A stretch of DNA of 64,000 nt, taken from positions 124,001 to 188,000 of the forward strand of contig NZ_JABBNU010000012.1 in assembly GCF_012926615.1 (NCBI RefSeq). Reading direction: 5' to 3'. The notes under the pieces were generated by a model, which worked only from the letters and a program-made list of their open reading frames with translations, searched no databases and had not been told where the DNA came from. The translations under genes and the position numbers were made by a program. The stretch is from Marinigracilibium pacificum. Lineage in GTDB: Bacteria > Bacteroidota > Bacteroidia > Cytophagales > Cyclobacteriaceae. The number at the start of each line of letters is the position of its first letter. The stretch's first letter is position 1. Positions 46,621 to 57,501 of the stretch are shown piece by piece.

Positions 46621-48975
46621 TTATTCAATCACCTCGAAAAGTTGTTTTATTTGATTTCCGTTCTCATCGATTACTGTAAGCAGATGCTTTCCCGGAGTTG
46701 CTGAAATTCCCATTTTATGGTCTCTTATTGTGTAGCCAAGGTATTCTGAGTCGATATGCCAGTATATTTTGGTATTGCTGTTTTCATGTGCTGCCTCAAA
46801 TATTGTTTGACCTTTGTTTCCTGCCTGCTCTTTTGGAATATGCACCTTCACATAATTATTAGGATAGATCAAATCAAAAAATGTCTTTTGCTGATTTTGC
46901 TCACAGTCTTCACTAAAAGAAGGGAGGGAGCGATAACCAGGATTGAACTGTTTAAAATAATAGGCCTGTACAGGTGGAAGTATAAAGAAGGGTACATTTT
47001 GAATTTCAGAAACTGAATAACAACTGCTGTTTACTCTTCTTTCTTTTACTTTATCTAAATGCACAAGCTTGTGATATGTACACTGGGCAGTTTCTTTGAT
47101 CGATCCGGGTAGCGCAATAGTTGTTGTATTTGTGCAAATCTTTGAGGCAGGCATTCCGCTTTCTACGCAAATGATCTTTTCTTGTCCAAATGGATCTATT
47201 AAATTTAATTGACCTCCAATAACATCAAATAATTTAAACATTAAAGGAGCGGCAGCAGATACACCTGTCAGTCCCGGGCGACCTTCACCATCAGCGTTTC
47301 CTATCCAGACACCTACAAGATGATTGTCAGTGAGACCAATTGCCCAGGCATCTTTGAATCCATAGCTAGTCCCGGTTTTCCAGGCAATTTTCTGTGAAGA
47401 AGCAAATCTTTCCCAGCCTGACTCAGAATCTGGTCGATTTAACATTTGCATGGCGTCAAGGGTAAACCAAACTGATGAGGGGTTTAATATCCCTCTGTTA
47501 TCAAGTTCTGGCTCTGACTCTTTAGAGCTTTTTTGTAAATAGAAATTCGGATGGTAATCAGCTGCAGAATAACCTTTGTTTAGCGGTCTATCTAAATAAT
47601 TATCCATAGCTCGTTTCATACCGGCATAGGCTGCAGATAATTCCCATAATGTTGTTTCAGCTCCTCCAAGTATAATTGAAAGACCGTAATGATCTGCCGG
47701 TTTGTTAAATGATTTGAATCCTATTTTTTTTAGGTCAATATGAAATTGTTCATATCCGTAATCTTGTAAAAGGTGCACGAAAGGAACATTCAAGCTGCTA
47801 GCCAGTGCATCATTTGCATAAACTGCGCCTCTATATTTTTTATCAAAGTTCTTTGGAGCAAATCCATTATAGAATACTGGAATGTCTGGTAATAACTGAT
47901 AGGGACTAATCAATGATTTATCAACTGAAAGTGCATACAAAAATGGTTTGAGCAAACTTCCCGGGCTTCTTTTGGATGTCACAATATCAACATGCTGACC
48001 ATGATCACCTTTTTTATTTGAGTTTCCGATATATGCAATAGTACTTCCGTCCTCAATATTAATGATGATGGCAGCAGCATTATGTATCTGGTTTTGACTT
48101 AGCCTATTACTGTACTCATTTAAAATCTCTTCAGACTTAATCTGAATTCGTTCATCTAATGTGGTATTTACTTTTGTGCCATTATTACCTTCCTTCTTAG
48201 ATCTGGTTAATAGGTGACTGGCATGGTTAGGTAATGTTACTGTTCCTGAAGGTAGAGATTCTTCCTTTGCAAAATAAAGCTCTTCTTCAGAAATCAACTT
48301 CCGCTCAGCAAGTTTTTCCAGAAGTGTATTTCTTTTTTTTAAAAGTAAGGGTTGGTTTTTTCCTGGAAATATTGAAGAAGGGTCATTAGGAAGAATAGCC
48401 AAAGTAGCAGCCTCTGCCCAACTAAGTTGGTGAGGAGGTCTTCCAAAATATTTGTATGAAGCAGCTGATATTCCTACTATATTCCCTCCAAAAGGAGCAT
48501 TATCTGCATAGGATTTTAAAATTTCCTCTTTTGAATAGAACAACTCCAGTTTGAATGCAGCTAATATTTCTTTTAATTTTTGAAATTTCGTTCTGCTCTG
48601 GTTTCCATAAGCCATTCTGACTACTTGCATGGAAATGGTACTTCCTCCGGAAACAGTTCTTCCCGCAGTAATATTTTGTCGAATAGCCCGAAATATCGAT
48701 ACTGGATTTACTCCGGGATGGTTATAAAAGTATTCATCTTCAAAAAGCATTAATGACTTTTTGTATTTCTCCGGAATTGAATCTGATTCAGGGAATCTCC
48801 ATTGTTCATCATCAGCAATGCTGACATTGAGAAGCTTTCCGTTTTTTGAATAAAGTGTTGTAGAATGTGGTGATTGAAACAGAGGTTTGGGTAATGGAAT
48901 AACAATTATAAGAAAAATCAGGACTACAAGGCAAATGCCTGAAGTCCTGATAAAAATCTTTTTAGTTTTGTTCAT
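46621..48975 (-). CDS. pbpC: Penicillin-binding protein 1C
   Basis: 784 residues from the ATG at 48975; a further frame upstream begins with TTG and is less likely. One membrane anchor (about 8-30) leads to a GT51 transglycosylase domain (LFEDEYFYNHPG with catalytic Glu; SGGSTISMQVVRM), a transpeptidase domain with SPGSLLKPFLY (SxxK), SSLN and KTGTSYG, and a C-terminal BiPBP_C domain. It polymerises and cross-links peptidoglycan in the periplasm. It lies 24 bases downstream of the alpha-2-macroglobulin gene, as in the E. coli yfhM-pbpC arrangement, so the pair is probably a unit that repairs or guards the envelope. Confidence 0.93.
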   Translation of the reverse strand: MNKTKKIFIRTSGICLVVLIFLIIVIPLPKPLFQSPHSTTLYSKNGKLLNVSIADDEQWRFPESDSIPEKYKKSLMLFEDEYFYNHPGVNPVSIFRAIRQNITAGRTVSGGSTISMQVVRMAYGNQSRTKFQKLKEILAAFKLELFYSKEEILKSYADNAPFGGNIVGISAASYKYFGRPPHQLSWAEAATLAILPNDPSSIFPGKNQPLLLKKRNTLLEKLAERKLISEEELYFAKEESLPSGTVTLPNHASHLLTRSKKEGNNGTKVNTTLDERIQIKSEEILNEYSNRLSQNQIHNAAAIIINIEDGSTIAYIGNSNKKGDHGQHVDIVTSKRSPGSLLKPFLYALSVDKSLISPYQLLPDIPVFYNGFAPKNFDKKYRGAVYANDALASSLNVPFVHLLQDYGYEQFHIDLKKIGFKSFNKPADHYGLSIILGGAETTLWELSAAYAGMKRAMDNYLDRPLNKGYSAADYHPNFYLQKSSKESEPELDNRGILNPSSVWFTLDAMQMLNRPDSESGWERFASSQKIAWKTGTSYGFKDAWAIGLTDNHLVGVWIGNADGEGRPGLTGVSAAAPLMFKLFDVIGGQLNLIDPFGQEKIICVESGMPASKICTNTTTIALPGSIKETAQCTYHKLVHLDKVKERRVNSSCYSVSEIQNVPFFILPPVQAYYFKQFNPGYRSLPSFSEDCEQNQQKTFFDLIYPNNYVKVHIPKEQAGNKGQTIFEAAHENSNTKIYWHIDSEYLGYTIRDHKMGISATPGKHLLTVIDENGNQIKQLFEVIE

Positions 48976-48999
48976 TCCTGTTATCAATTCGAAAAATAT

Positions 49000-51900
49000 T
49001 TATGGTATAACCTGTACCCATTGACCTTCCGTATTAGCAAAAATTGAATTGTCATACATAGCTTCAACTTTTACCATTGGTTGGTAATACCTGCCCTTAT
49101 ATGAAGCATTTAATAACACTTCAAATGTTGCCGACTGGTTAACATCCAGGTCAAAATAGTGCATAACTCTATCATCGCGAATGTCCATATAATCAGCTTT
49201 TGAACTGGATTGAGCAGAACCGTCAAGTCTTGTGTTGATGATTTCCCATCCTGAAGGGAAAATTTGAGTTAAAGCCAGATCTTTGTAATTTCCTTTTGAT
49301 CCTGGGTTTGATACCGTAACAATTGCCTTGAAGTTTGTTCCCTGTGGTAGCCTTGAAGGATCAAGTTTCTCACCATTCATGCTTTCATAGGCAATTTTGA
49401 AATTAATGTTTTGAGACTTACTACTTTCTTTACCTTCCACTGGTATTCCGGTTCTGATAACTCTCACATAAACCGGAGAAGCTGCATTGTTTTTTACAGC
49501 AATTTTTGAGCTCTTAAATGAATTTTCAATTGGAATTTGATTGATGAAGTATTTGTTTTTTAAAGAGGTTGTCTTTCCTTCAACAGTTACTTCAACATCA
49601 ACATTTTCATCAATATCAAACCCTTCAGTGTACTTTGAAATAGCTATGAAACTATAGCCAGTAGTTTGAGTACTCATCCATTTATTAGCATCACCCATTT
49701 CAGAGGAAATGTCCATTACTAAATTAAAAGCATTTTCTCTTTCACCAATTTTAGTGAGTGTTTCAAGCATCATAGCTTTGTCTCTTAATTCAGAACCAAA
49801 ATTATATTGCCTTTTATTAGTGGTTATAGGAGCAATTTGGGTTCTAAGGTCATTTATCATTGATTTAGCCTGATCAACATAACCTGCTGTAGCATATGCC
49901 AGGGCTAATCTCCATTTTGCATTTAATCCGATATCCGGATTTTCCTTCATCCTGTTCATCGCTCCTAATTCAGGCTCACCAGCTAATGCCAATGTGTATA
50001 AACGATAAGCCTGCGATAAATCATGGTCATTATCATAAACAAGGTCACCCCAACTTGAACCTTTTGACTTCTGGAATGATATCCAGTTTTGTAGTAAGTC
50101 ATCCGGAACAAGGTATCCGGCTTCTTTCGCAGCTAATAAGAAGTGTCCGGCATAATTTGTTCCCCAAGCATTTGCATACTCTCCTCCCGGCCAATATGAA
50201 AATCCACCATTAGCCAGTGCAAAAGTTCTGATTCTATTAATAGCAGCTTCAATATTCGTTTGAATTTTTGATTTTTCTTCTTCGGAAAGGTCAATCAAAT
50301 TATCAAGATATAACTGTGCAAATACTGAGGAAGTTGTCTGTTCGATACATCCGTGTGGATATTTTATCAGATAATCCAGTCGTTGCCTGATGTTTAATGC
50401 AGGCATAGAACTAACCTCTATAAAACCGGTGTTGCTTCCTTCAATTCCGATTGGTGAATAACTTGATGACCAAGACTCATTGGCAGGAAGTACCTTGCCA
50501 TCAACAGAAATTGAAGCCGGATTACGCGGGATTATGTTCATTTCAATATCGTACTCAGCTTTCAATCCTTTGGCAGTTGCAATTACATGAACTTTACCAA
50601 CTCCCGGTTTATCAGATGCAACAATATCAAAATCTATAATCTTGTCTCCTTTCTTTGAAAAGCTGACTTTTTTAGTTGAATTACCTTCAACTTTTAAGCT
50701 TCCGGTTGTTTCTACTTTAATATCTACCGCTCCAACATTAGATCTTAATGCAAAAACATTTACGGGTAGTTTCATTGTTTCTTTTGGTCCTGCAACTCTT
50801 GGTAAAGTAGCCATGACCATAAGAGGTTGTTTTACTGGTGTTGCTGTTTCGGAGCTACCATATGCACCACTGTTTGCTGCAATAACCATTGTCCTGACAC
50901 TACCAATGTATTGAGGCATCATGATTTTGTGAGAAGTAGTTTCACCATCCTCCAGGTAAAACGGACCTAAAACTTTCGCTACCGGTTTAAACCTGTTTGC
51001 CTCTTTATTGTCTTTGGCTTTTAATTCTCCGTCACCACCAACAGCAAGTAGATGCTGCATCTTTCCGGTAAAAGCATCAAGAACATCATCGTATATGTCC
51101 CATGTTTTTATACCAAGTGCTTCACGACTATAAAAATTTTCCCATGGTTGTGGAGTTTTGAAATTTGTGATGTCTAATAACCCTTCATCAACAATAGCTA
51201 TTGTGTAAGCCATTGCTTTCCCATTTTTCTCAGAAACTTCAATTGAAAACTCTTCCTGTGGCCTTAGCTCTTTTGGCATGTTAATAACCGGCTCAAGAAT
51301 TGTTTCATTATTTACAACCTTGATAGATTGTACACCATATAATCTTATTGGTAAGTCATTCTTCTTTTGCCCATGTGGCTGAATCATAGTCAGGTGCGCA
51401 TAAGTATTTGGAGCCATGCTTTCTTCAGCTTCAAAATTTACAGTTGTTTGGCCAGACTCAGTTTCAACCCAGAAGGTTTTGATAACCTCACTACCATTTT
51501 CAAGGCTCACTAATAATCTGTTCCCTTCAGTTGATGGTAATGTCAATTCAACCTCTTCACCAACATTGTACTCTGCTTTATCTGTTGTGAAGTCTAGCAT
51601 TGAAGCACCATCAAGATCTCCTCTTTTGGCTTTTCCAGCCCAGCCGGGCCAGTCAACATATATAATATCACCAGCTGAATGCCCTGATTCCGGATCTTCA
51701 ACCTTAAGGTAATATCTTCCCCATTCAGGCTCATTGATTCTTAAGGTGTACTCGCCTTTTCCGTTGCTTGTACTTATCGTTTTTGTGGAAATAGGGTCGT
51801 TGTAACTGCTACCAACATAATTACTAATACTTTCATAGGAGTTATCCCACCACCATCTCCATTCTAACTTGTATAGCGTTACTTTTAATTCGTCTCTTGA

Positions 51901-54519
51901 AACAGGGTTACCCTCTGCGTCAACTGAGGCTATTTGAATCGTGTGATTTTCATCTGTCAATAAGATTCCTCTTTTGTCTCCTTCAGGAGCTTTTAAGCCC
52001 ACGAAACTTGAATACGGAAAATAAGGGACTGATGTAGAACTGATACTGAAATCTCCTCCTTCTTCATAAACTTTGCCATAAAAGACAGCATTTAATGCCC
52101 CGGGAGCATTATCATTATCTCCAAGATCAACTTTCACTTTAGCAAAACCTTCATCATTAAGTTTACCTTCGAATATAGGCTCTCTGCTTGAATAGAAATC
52201 CTTTGACTGATCATCAAAGACGAAGTTTGGAAAAGATTTAAAGGTTGTTTTAACAGGGCGAAGCATAATGTCAAACTCGGCCTTCAGGTTTTTTGCTGTA
52301 GCACCTGTTAGCCATTTTACATTAAGGTCTCCGGTTACTTCCTTGTCATTTGCAGTAAATTGTTCTTTGTCAAATGTTAAATTGACTTTAAGCCTGTTAG
52401 GTTTTATTGTCTCTATCTTAACAGTTTTTTCAAACGTAGCACCACCCACTTTTGCTTTTGCTTTCCAATTACCTGTTGGGGCATTTTGAGAAGTAACGAA
52501 GTCAAACCTGAACATTGGCCCAACATTTTCAGAGCTGATCTTCCTAAAAGCCATCTGACCGGCAGGGTTGTAAAGTTCCATAATCACCGGGTGATTTTCC
52601 GGAAGATTGTTTGACTTGTCTTCAATGATGAATCCTAGGTGAACAGTGTCTGCAGGTCTCCATACACCTCTTTCTCCGTAAATAAATCCCTTTAATCCTT
52701 TTTGGATTTTATTTCCTGCTACATCAAAATTACTTAGAGAAAGAGATGATCCATCATCTATCTTCAGATAACCAGTAGTTTTATTTTTCTTTGCTACAAC
52801 AACAAATGGGGTTCCTTCCATTTCCAGCTCCACTTTGCCTTCGCTTCCTGTTTGCCCCTTAGCTAATAACTGCTGCTGGTAATCATATACTTCAATATTA
52901 ACTCCAGATAATATTTCAGTGGTATTCAAATCTGTAACGAATACTGAAAGTTTTCCTCCATCACTTTTTTTGGCAATTAGACCAAGGTCTGAAGAGAAAA
53001 GCATCTTGTTTACACTTCTTCGTCTTCCATAATAAGAATTACTACATGGGTTGTCTCTTTCTGACCAGTCATAATCAGGGCTGTAGTAATATTCATAAGA
53101 ATCCCAGTAAGATGACTCTTCTGTCTCATTCCAGTTTTCTTCTATATTATCAATTGCTTCAATATTGTCTTCACCGGCACAGTAATACAATGAGTGAGCC
53201 TTTTGGAAGCCAATATTTATCTGGTAAAATGCTCCTGGCTCTGCATTAAATATATCTTCAAGATTTAAAGAGAAACTATTCCACTTATTTAAGTTAGTAA
53301 CACCACTTGAAGTTAATGGAATTACTTTTCTTGCTACAGGCCTTGCAACTCTGTTTAGTTCTCTTGTGCCTCCGAGGCTATTAACCTGAAGATATTGGAT
53401 CATGTTATCCTCAAAAACTCTGACAATAGTTACCTCTACAGCTTTTAATCCAATTGCCTCAAATGGTAAAGTAAGGTTTTTTGAATTAGGTATAATTGAT
53501 TTGTCACTCTCGTTAACAAGTTTAACTGCTGGCTTTTCCTGTAGAAAAGTGAGATTTTTGCGATAGATCTCCGGAAGTCTTTTTCCTGATATGTTCTTTA
53601 CTCCCGGGCTAATTACAATATTGAAACTTTCAGTAGGCTGGCTTGTTGGATAAACTTTAATTTCATTCAAGTCAACTACAATACGAGGACTCTTTGATGT
53701 ATTTGTAAGAGATACAAGACCAATAAGATTTTGATCCGGGTCTATTGGTTCACTCATTAAAACTGAAATATAGGTGTCTGATTTTCTAATGATATCAGCT
53801 GACATCACTGAAAAGTCACCTGGTTTTGGGATTTTCACCTTATATGATTCTTCTTTATCAACACCAATAGCATCACCGTCTATTTCAATTTCAACTGGTT
53901 CAGCAGATTCTGTCCTGCTTACATTTTCAATGCTAAATGAATAAGCATTATCCGTTCGCTCTGGATCGATGGTAACTTTCAGGTCCTTCCCGGATTGTTC
54001 TGCTTCTATTACCTCCTGAAGTTTTTCCCTGTCAGCAATGTCTGCTGTATACAGGAATCCGTAAACTTTTACTTTTGAAAGGTCTTTATCATCGTAATAT
54101 TTAACTCCTCTTACATCCACTTCGAAGTTTTGAATAAAAGTTTGAAATATAAACCTGAATTCTTCCTTGTCATCATCAATATTGGGAATAATTGCCCCCA
54201 GATTTACCGTTGCCTGGTACTTCTGATCATAAGGAAGTTGTTTTGTAGGTTTGAAAACAAGAGTGTTCCCGGTAAGGAAAGTGTTTCCTTCTATTGATGG
54301 AGAGAAGTCGAAAATTTCATCAAGCTGATCATTGCTTAAACTATCTGAAAGTGATTTTGCTAATTGTAATCTTATTTCACTTCCAACGCTGATTACACCG
54401 CCGGTATAGGAACTGATATAATCAACAAATATGTTTTTTGGACTTACAAATTCACTATCACTTTTTTTACAACCGAATAAAAAAAGCAATAACAATAATA
54501 AAATTGGTGTTTTTTTCAT
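49000..54519 (-). CDS. Bacterial alpha-2-macroglobulin lipoprotein with thioester motif
   Basis: 1839 residues, somewhat longer than the E. coli protein of about 1650. The N-terminus is a lipoprotein signal (LLLLLLFLFGCKKSDSE). A series of macroglobulin beta domains follows, including an MG2-like domain (VYGERGVWRPADTVHLGFI), a bait-region-like stretch and the A2M domain, and the thioester motif YPHGCIEQTTS. The TED helices come next (ALANGGFSYWPGGEYANAWG). Intact Cys and Gln mean it should form the internal thioester and can trap proteases covalently. Bacterial members are thought to protect the periplasm from invading proteases. It precedes pbpC by 24 bases. The 1839-residue frame is continuous and shows no break. 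Confidence 0.93.
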   Translation of the reverse strand: MKKTPILLLLLLFLFGCKKSDSEFVSPKNIFVDYISSYTGGVISVGSEIRLQLAKSLSDSLSNDQLDEIFDFSPSIEGNTFLTGNTLVFKPTKQLPYDQKYQATVNLGAIIPNIDDDKEEFRFIFQTFIQNFEVDVRGVKYYDDKDLSKVKVYGFLYTADIADREKLQEVIEAEQSGKDLKVTIDPERTDNAYSFSIENVSRTESAEPVEIEIDGDAIGVDKEESYKVKIPKPGDFSVMSADIIRKSDTYISVLMSEPIDPDQNLIGLVSLTNTSKSPRIVVDLNEIKVYPTSQPTESFNIVISPGVKNISGKRLPEIYRKNLTFLQEKPAVKLVNESDKSIIPNSKNLTLPFEAIGLKAVEVTIVRVFEDNMIQYLQVNSLGGTRELNRVARPVARKVIPLTSSGVTNLNKWNSFSLNLEDIFNAEPGAFYQINIGFQKAHSLYYCAGEDNIEAIDNIEENWNETEESSYWDSYEYYYSPDYDWSERDNPCSNSYYGRRRSVNKMLFSSDLGLIAKKSDGGKLSVFVTDLNTTEILSGVNIEVYDYQQQLLAKGQTGSEGKVELEMEGTPFVVVAKKNKTTGYLKIDDGSSLSLSNFDVAGNKIQKGLKGFIYGERGVWRPADTVHLGFIIEDKSNNLPENHPVIMELYNPAGQMAFRKISSENVGPMFRFDFVTSQNAPTGNWKAKAKVGGATFEKTVKIETIKPNRLKVNLTFDKEQFTANDKEVTGDLNVKWLTGATAKNLKAEFDIMLRPVKTTFKSFPNFVFDDQSKDFYSSREPIFEGKLNDEGFAKVKVDLGDNDNAPGALNAVFYGKVYEEGGDFSISSTSVPYFPYSSFVGLKAPEGDKRGILLTDENHTIQIASVDAEGNPVSRDELKVTLYKLEWRWWWDNSYESISNYVGSSYNDPISTKTISTSNGKGEYTLRINEPEWGRYYLKVEDPESGHSAGDIIYVDWPGWAGKAKRGDLDGASMLDFTTDKAEYNVGEEVELTLPSTEGNRLLVSLENGSEVIKTFWVETESGQTTVNFEAEESMAPNTYAHLTMIQPHGQKKNDLPIRLYGVQSIKVVNNETILEPVINMPKELRPQEEFSIEVSEKNGKAMAYTIAIVDEGLLDITNFKTPQPWENFYSREALGIKTWDIYDDVLDAFTGKMQHLLAVGGDGELKAKDNKEANRFKPVAKVLGPFYLEDGETTSHKIMMPQYIGSVRTMVIAANSGAYGSSETATPVKQPLMVMATLPRVAGPKETMKLPVNVFALRSNVGAVDIKVETTGSLKVEGNSTKKVSFSKKGDKIIDFDIVASDKPGVGKVHVIATAKGLKAEYDIEMNIIPRNPASISVDGKVLPANESWSSSYSPIGIEGSNTGFIEVSSMPALNIRQRLDYLIKYPHGCIEQTTSSVFAQLYLDNLIDLSEEEKSKIQTNIEAAINRIRTFALANGGFSYWPGGEYANAWGTNYAGHFLLAAKEAGYLVPDDLLQNWISFQKSKGSSWGDLVYDNDHDLSQAYRLYTLALAGEPELGAMNRMKENPDIGLNAKWRLALAYATAGYVDQAKSMINDLRTQIAPITTNKRQYNFGSELRDKAMMLETLTKIGERENAFNLVMDISSEMGDANKWMSTQTTGYSFIAISKYTEGFDIDENVDVEVTVEGKTTSLKNKYFINQIPIENSFKSSKIAVKNNAASPVYVRVIRTGIPVEGKESSKSQNINFKIAYESMNGEKLDPSRLPQGTNFKAIVTVSNPGSKGNYKDLALTQIFPSGWEIINTRLDGSAQSSSKADYMDIRDDRVMHYFDLDVNQSATFEVLLNASYKGRYYQPMVKVEAMYDNSIFANTEGQWVQVIP

Positions 54520-54738
54520 GTTGATAACTATGTTAAGCAGACTTGTTAGAGTCTTAAAAGTTGTGCTGAAATCAAAAAAATATGGTTAATACCATCAGTT
54601 GAAAGTATTGATTGCAATATACAATTTTGATTTTCAGATAGAAAATGTTGGAAAGTAATAAATAAAAGAAACCGCTATATTTTTTGACTCTTTGATTTAG
54701 AACCAAAATGGATTAATTTAAAAGTAAATCCTGTTTAA

Positions 54739-55467
54739 ATGAAAAAAATCTTTGTAACCGCACTTATAATGTCAACTATTGCATTCAGTGCAGATTCCCA
54801 AATCCTGATTTCATTGATTCTTGGCGATAAACTCAACTCTGGAAAAATCGAATTTGGGCTTGAAGGAGGCCTTAATATGTATGGACAAAGAAATTTGGAT
54901 GTGGGGAAAATCGCTCCCGGCTTTAACCTGGGCTTCTATTTTGATATTCTTTTGAAAGAAAATCTATACTTGCATACCGGTGTTCTGGTAAAGTCAAATA
55001 GTGGTGCCAATGGTTTATCTCCATATAGTTTAAATAATCCCGGGCTTGATAGTCTTTTGGAAGGGGGGGAAGTAAAAAGGAAGTTAAACTATTTTTATAT
55101 TCCGGTATTAGCAAAATATAAATTTCCAAACAGAATATTTGTAGAAGGAGGAGTACAGACCGGCTTGCTTTATAAAGCAAATGATAATTTTATTAAGGAT
55201 GTCAAAGATGATGAAGATTTAAATTATCGAAATAATATCAGAGACCAGTATAATTTATTTGATTTTGGTGTGGCTCTGGGGACTGGTTACAGATTGATAA
55301 AAGGAAATGGGATGAATTTAGGTGTAAGATATTATCATGGGTTAACTAATGTTGTTAAAAAGGAATATGAAGAAAAGAATTATAATTACTCATTGTTTGT
55401 ATATGTAAATATTCCGGTTGGAGCTGGAAAAGCAAAGGCTGAACAATCAAATTCAGGGGCTAATTAA
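54739..55467 (+). CDS. Outer-membrane beta-barrel protein (PorT-like)
   Basis: 242 residues. A signal peptide (MSTIAFSADSQ) precedes a small beta-barrel with alternating strands: EFGLEGGLNMYGQRN, GFNLGFYFDILLKENLYLHTG, YIPVLAKYKFPNRIFVEGGVQTGLL and FGVALGTGYRL. The strand pattern matches the outer-membrane-beta-barrel (PorT/OMP_b-brl_2) group of Bacteroidota. Function is unknown. It lies alone, with 219 bases upstream, and overlaps the convergent glutamate dehydrogenase gene by four bases. Confidence 0.8.
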   Translation: MKKIFVTALIMSTIAFSADSQILISLILGDKLNSGKIEFGLEGGLNMYGQRNLDVGKIAPGFNLGFYFDILLKENLYLHTGVLVKSNSGANGLSPYSLNNPGLDSLLEGGEVKRKLNYFYIPVLAKYKFPNRIFVEGGVQTGLLYKANDNFIKDVKDDEDLNYRNNIRDQYNLFDFGVALGTGYRLIKGNGMNLGVRYYHGLTNVVKKEYEEKNYNYSLFVYVNIPVGAGKAKAEQSNSGAN

Positions 55468-56822
55468 ACAATGCCCTGTTCAACCATTGCATCACCAACA
55501 CGAATAAAGCCGGCAATATTCGCTCCGTCAAGATAAATAGAGTCTTTTATATTGTATTCCTTTGCAGCTTCTAAACAGTCTTTATGAATAGTATTCATTA
55601 TTTTCATGAGCTGCTTATTTACTTTTTCTCTTGTCCAGCTTTCACCCATTCGGTTTTGAGTCATTTCAATACTTGATACAGCAACACCTCCAGCATTCGA
55701 AGCTTTGCCTGGAGCATACATTACGCCAGATCCCCTGAGTAATTCTTGTCCTTCACTTGTTACTGGCATATTAGCGCCTTCTGCAATAAGCTGGATTTTA
55801 TTGTCAATGAGATTTTTAACATCCTTATCATTAATTTCATTTTGAGTAGCACAAGGGAATGCACAATCAGCAGGGATATTCCAAAGCTCATTATAGTCAT
55901 CATTTTTTGAAGTTTCATGATATTCAGCATTGGGAAATTCATCAATATATTCTTTGATTCTACCCCGACGCTTGTTTTTAATATCCATGATTACTTTAAG
56001 TTTTTTCTCATCAATGCCCTCTTCATCATAGATAAACCCTGACGAATCTGATGCTGTGACTGGAGTACCGCCCATTTCAATAATTTTCTCTATTGCATGC
56101 TGGGCAACATTTCCGGCACCCGAAACCAGACATCTTTTTCCTTTCAGTGAATCATTTTTTTCACCAAGCATATTGCAGGCAAAATATATTAGCCCAAAAC
56201 CTGTAGCTTCAATTCTTACCCATGAGCCTCCCCATTTTACATTTTTACCAGTGATTACTCCTGTAAATTCATTTTGCAATTTTTTGTATTGACCAAATAG
56301 ATAGCCAATCTCACGGCCACCAACACCAATATCACCTGCAGGGATGTCGGTAAATTGACCAAGGTGCCTGAATAGCTCATTCATAAAGGCCTGGCAAAAA
56401 CGCATTATTTCATCTTTTGACTTTCCTTTAGGGTTAAAATCAGAACCTCCTTTTCCACTTCCAAGGGGCATTCCGGTGAGTGCATTCTTAAATGTCTGTT
56501 CGAAGGCCAAAAACTTAAGAATTGAGTAATTAACACTTGGATGGAACCTCAATCCCCCCTTAAATGGACCAAGAGAACTGTTCATCTGTACACGATAGCC
56601 ACGGTTAACCTGAATTTCATTATTATCATCTACCCAATTGACCCTGAATGAAATCAACCTTTCAGGCTCTGTCATCCGCTCAAAGATTTTTAAATCACGA
56701 TAAATACTATGCTTGTCCAATACTGGTTTTACCGAATCATATACTTCTTCTACTGATTGAATAAATTCTGGTTGATTGGGATTTCGTTTGGTTATTCTTG
56801 AAAGAACTTCATTTTTAGCCAT
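55464..56822 (-). CDS. gdhA: NADP-specific glutamate dehydrogenase
   Basis: 452 residues, normal for the hexameric NADP-type enzyme. The substrate-binding region GPFKGGLRFHP and the catalytic-lysine region PLGSGKGGSDFNPKGKS are intact, followed by DIPAGDIGVGGREIGYLFG and the Rossmann domain CLVSGAGNVAQHAIEK. The C-terminal phrase GLQ-type ANAGGVAVSSIEM is also present. It assimilates ammonia into glutamate in the cytoplasm, which would also recover nitrogen released by hydroxyproline breakdown. The end overlaps the convergent barrel gene by four bases. Confidence 0.95.
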   Translation of the reverse strand: MAKNEVLSRITKRNPNQPEFIQSVEEVYDSVKPVLDKHSIYRDLKIFERMTEPERLISFRVNWVDDNNEIQVNRGYRVQMNSSLGPFKGGLRFHPSVNYSILKFLAFEQTFKNALTGMPLGSGKGGSDFNPKGKSKDEIMRFCQAFMNELFRHLGQFTDIPAGDIGVGGREIGYLFGQYKKLQNEFTGVITGKNVKWGGSWVRIEATGFGLIYFACNMLGEKNDSLKGKRCLVSGAGNVAQHAIEKIIEMGGTPVTASDSSGFIYDEEGIDEKKLKVIMDIKNKRRGRIKEYIDEFPNAEYHETSKNDDYNELWNIPADCAFPCATQNEINDKDVKNLIDNKIQLIAEGANMPVTSEGQELLRGSGVMYAPGKASNAGGVAVSSIEMTQNRMGESWTREKVNKQLMKIMNTIHKDCLEAAKEYNIKDSIYLDGANIAGFIRVGDAMVEQGIV

Positions 56823-57024
56823 TATGATTTAATTAAGATGGGTAATAGTAATTTAACTTAAAAAAAGCATTTAATACATGGTTGGCTACTTTGTTATTTA
56901 GATTGTAATAATGTGGTATTTAGTTAATATTAATAGAAATATATATGATTTGCTTTGTAAGAAAAGAAAAAGATCCCCTCAAATTAATTAAAAACATAAG
57001 CGGATCTTGTTAGAAGAAATTTAA

Positions 57025-57348
57025 TTAAGATAATATTGGGATTGATACTAATTTTTTTACTTCATTTAAATTTGAAGTTGAAACTGAATCAATTAATGTT
57101 CCATTTTTAAATAAGGCATAAAAGGGTACAGCATACACACCTGCTGTTAATCTGGTCTTTGGGCAATCAGGAGCATCCATTTCTGCAATTGTAATATCTC
57201 CTAGTTGTCCTTCTTCAACCATAGAATCAAAGGCTTTTTGAGTTGATTTACATGAACCACACCATTCGGCTTTAAACCTTACCAATAAAAGGCTCTCTTC
57301 TTTCGATACACTTTCAAAATTCTCATCTGTCAATTCAATTCGTCTCAT
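57025..57348 (-). CDS. Thioredoxin-like protein (WCGSC)
   Basis: 107 residues from the ATG at 57348 (MRRIELTD); a TTG two codons further upstream is less likely. The active site is WCGSC, with RFKAEWCGSCKSTQKAF leading into the helix, and a cis-proline loop at VYAVPFYALFKNG. Like thioredoxin it lacks a signal peptide and should be cytoplasmic, exchanging thiols. The CGSC active site differs from the CGPC of TrxA, so it is a separate paralogue. A single gene, about 200 bases downstream of gdhA. Confidence 0.85.
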   Translation of the reverse strand: MRRIELTDENFESVSKEESLLLVRFKAEWCGSCKSTQKAFDSMVEEGQLGDITIAEMDAPDCPKTRLTAGVYAVPFYALFKNGTLIDSVSTSNLNEVKKLVSIPILS

Positions 57349-57501
57349 AGTCAAACGTTCAAAAAGTTAATTAAATAACGATATGACTAGGAAAAGGCCT
57401 TTTTGTTTTAACGGTGCAAGATTTTTTTTCTGATATCCACCAGTTTTGATTAAAAATTCAAATGAATATTGATTAAATTATATTAAAAAATAAGAATCGT
57501 T

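Noticed and set aside
56970-57008. AAGATCC/GGATCTT inverted repeat between gdhA and the thioredoxin gene
   Set aside because: Seven base pairs around a 25-base loop with no T-run is too weak to call a terminator.
57392-57403. AAAAGGCCTTTT palindrome upstream of the YpfJ-family gene
   Set aside because: It has no loop and cannot form a terminator hairpin; it is a short palindrome expected by chance in this AT-rich DNA.
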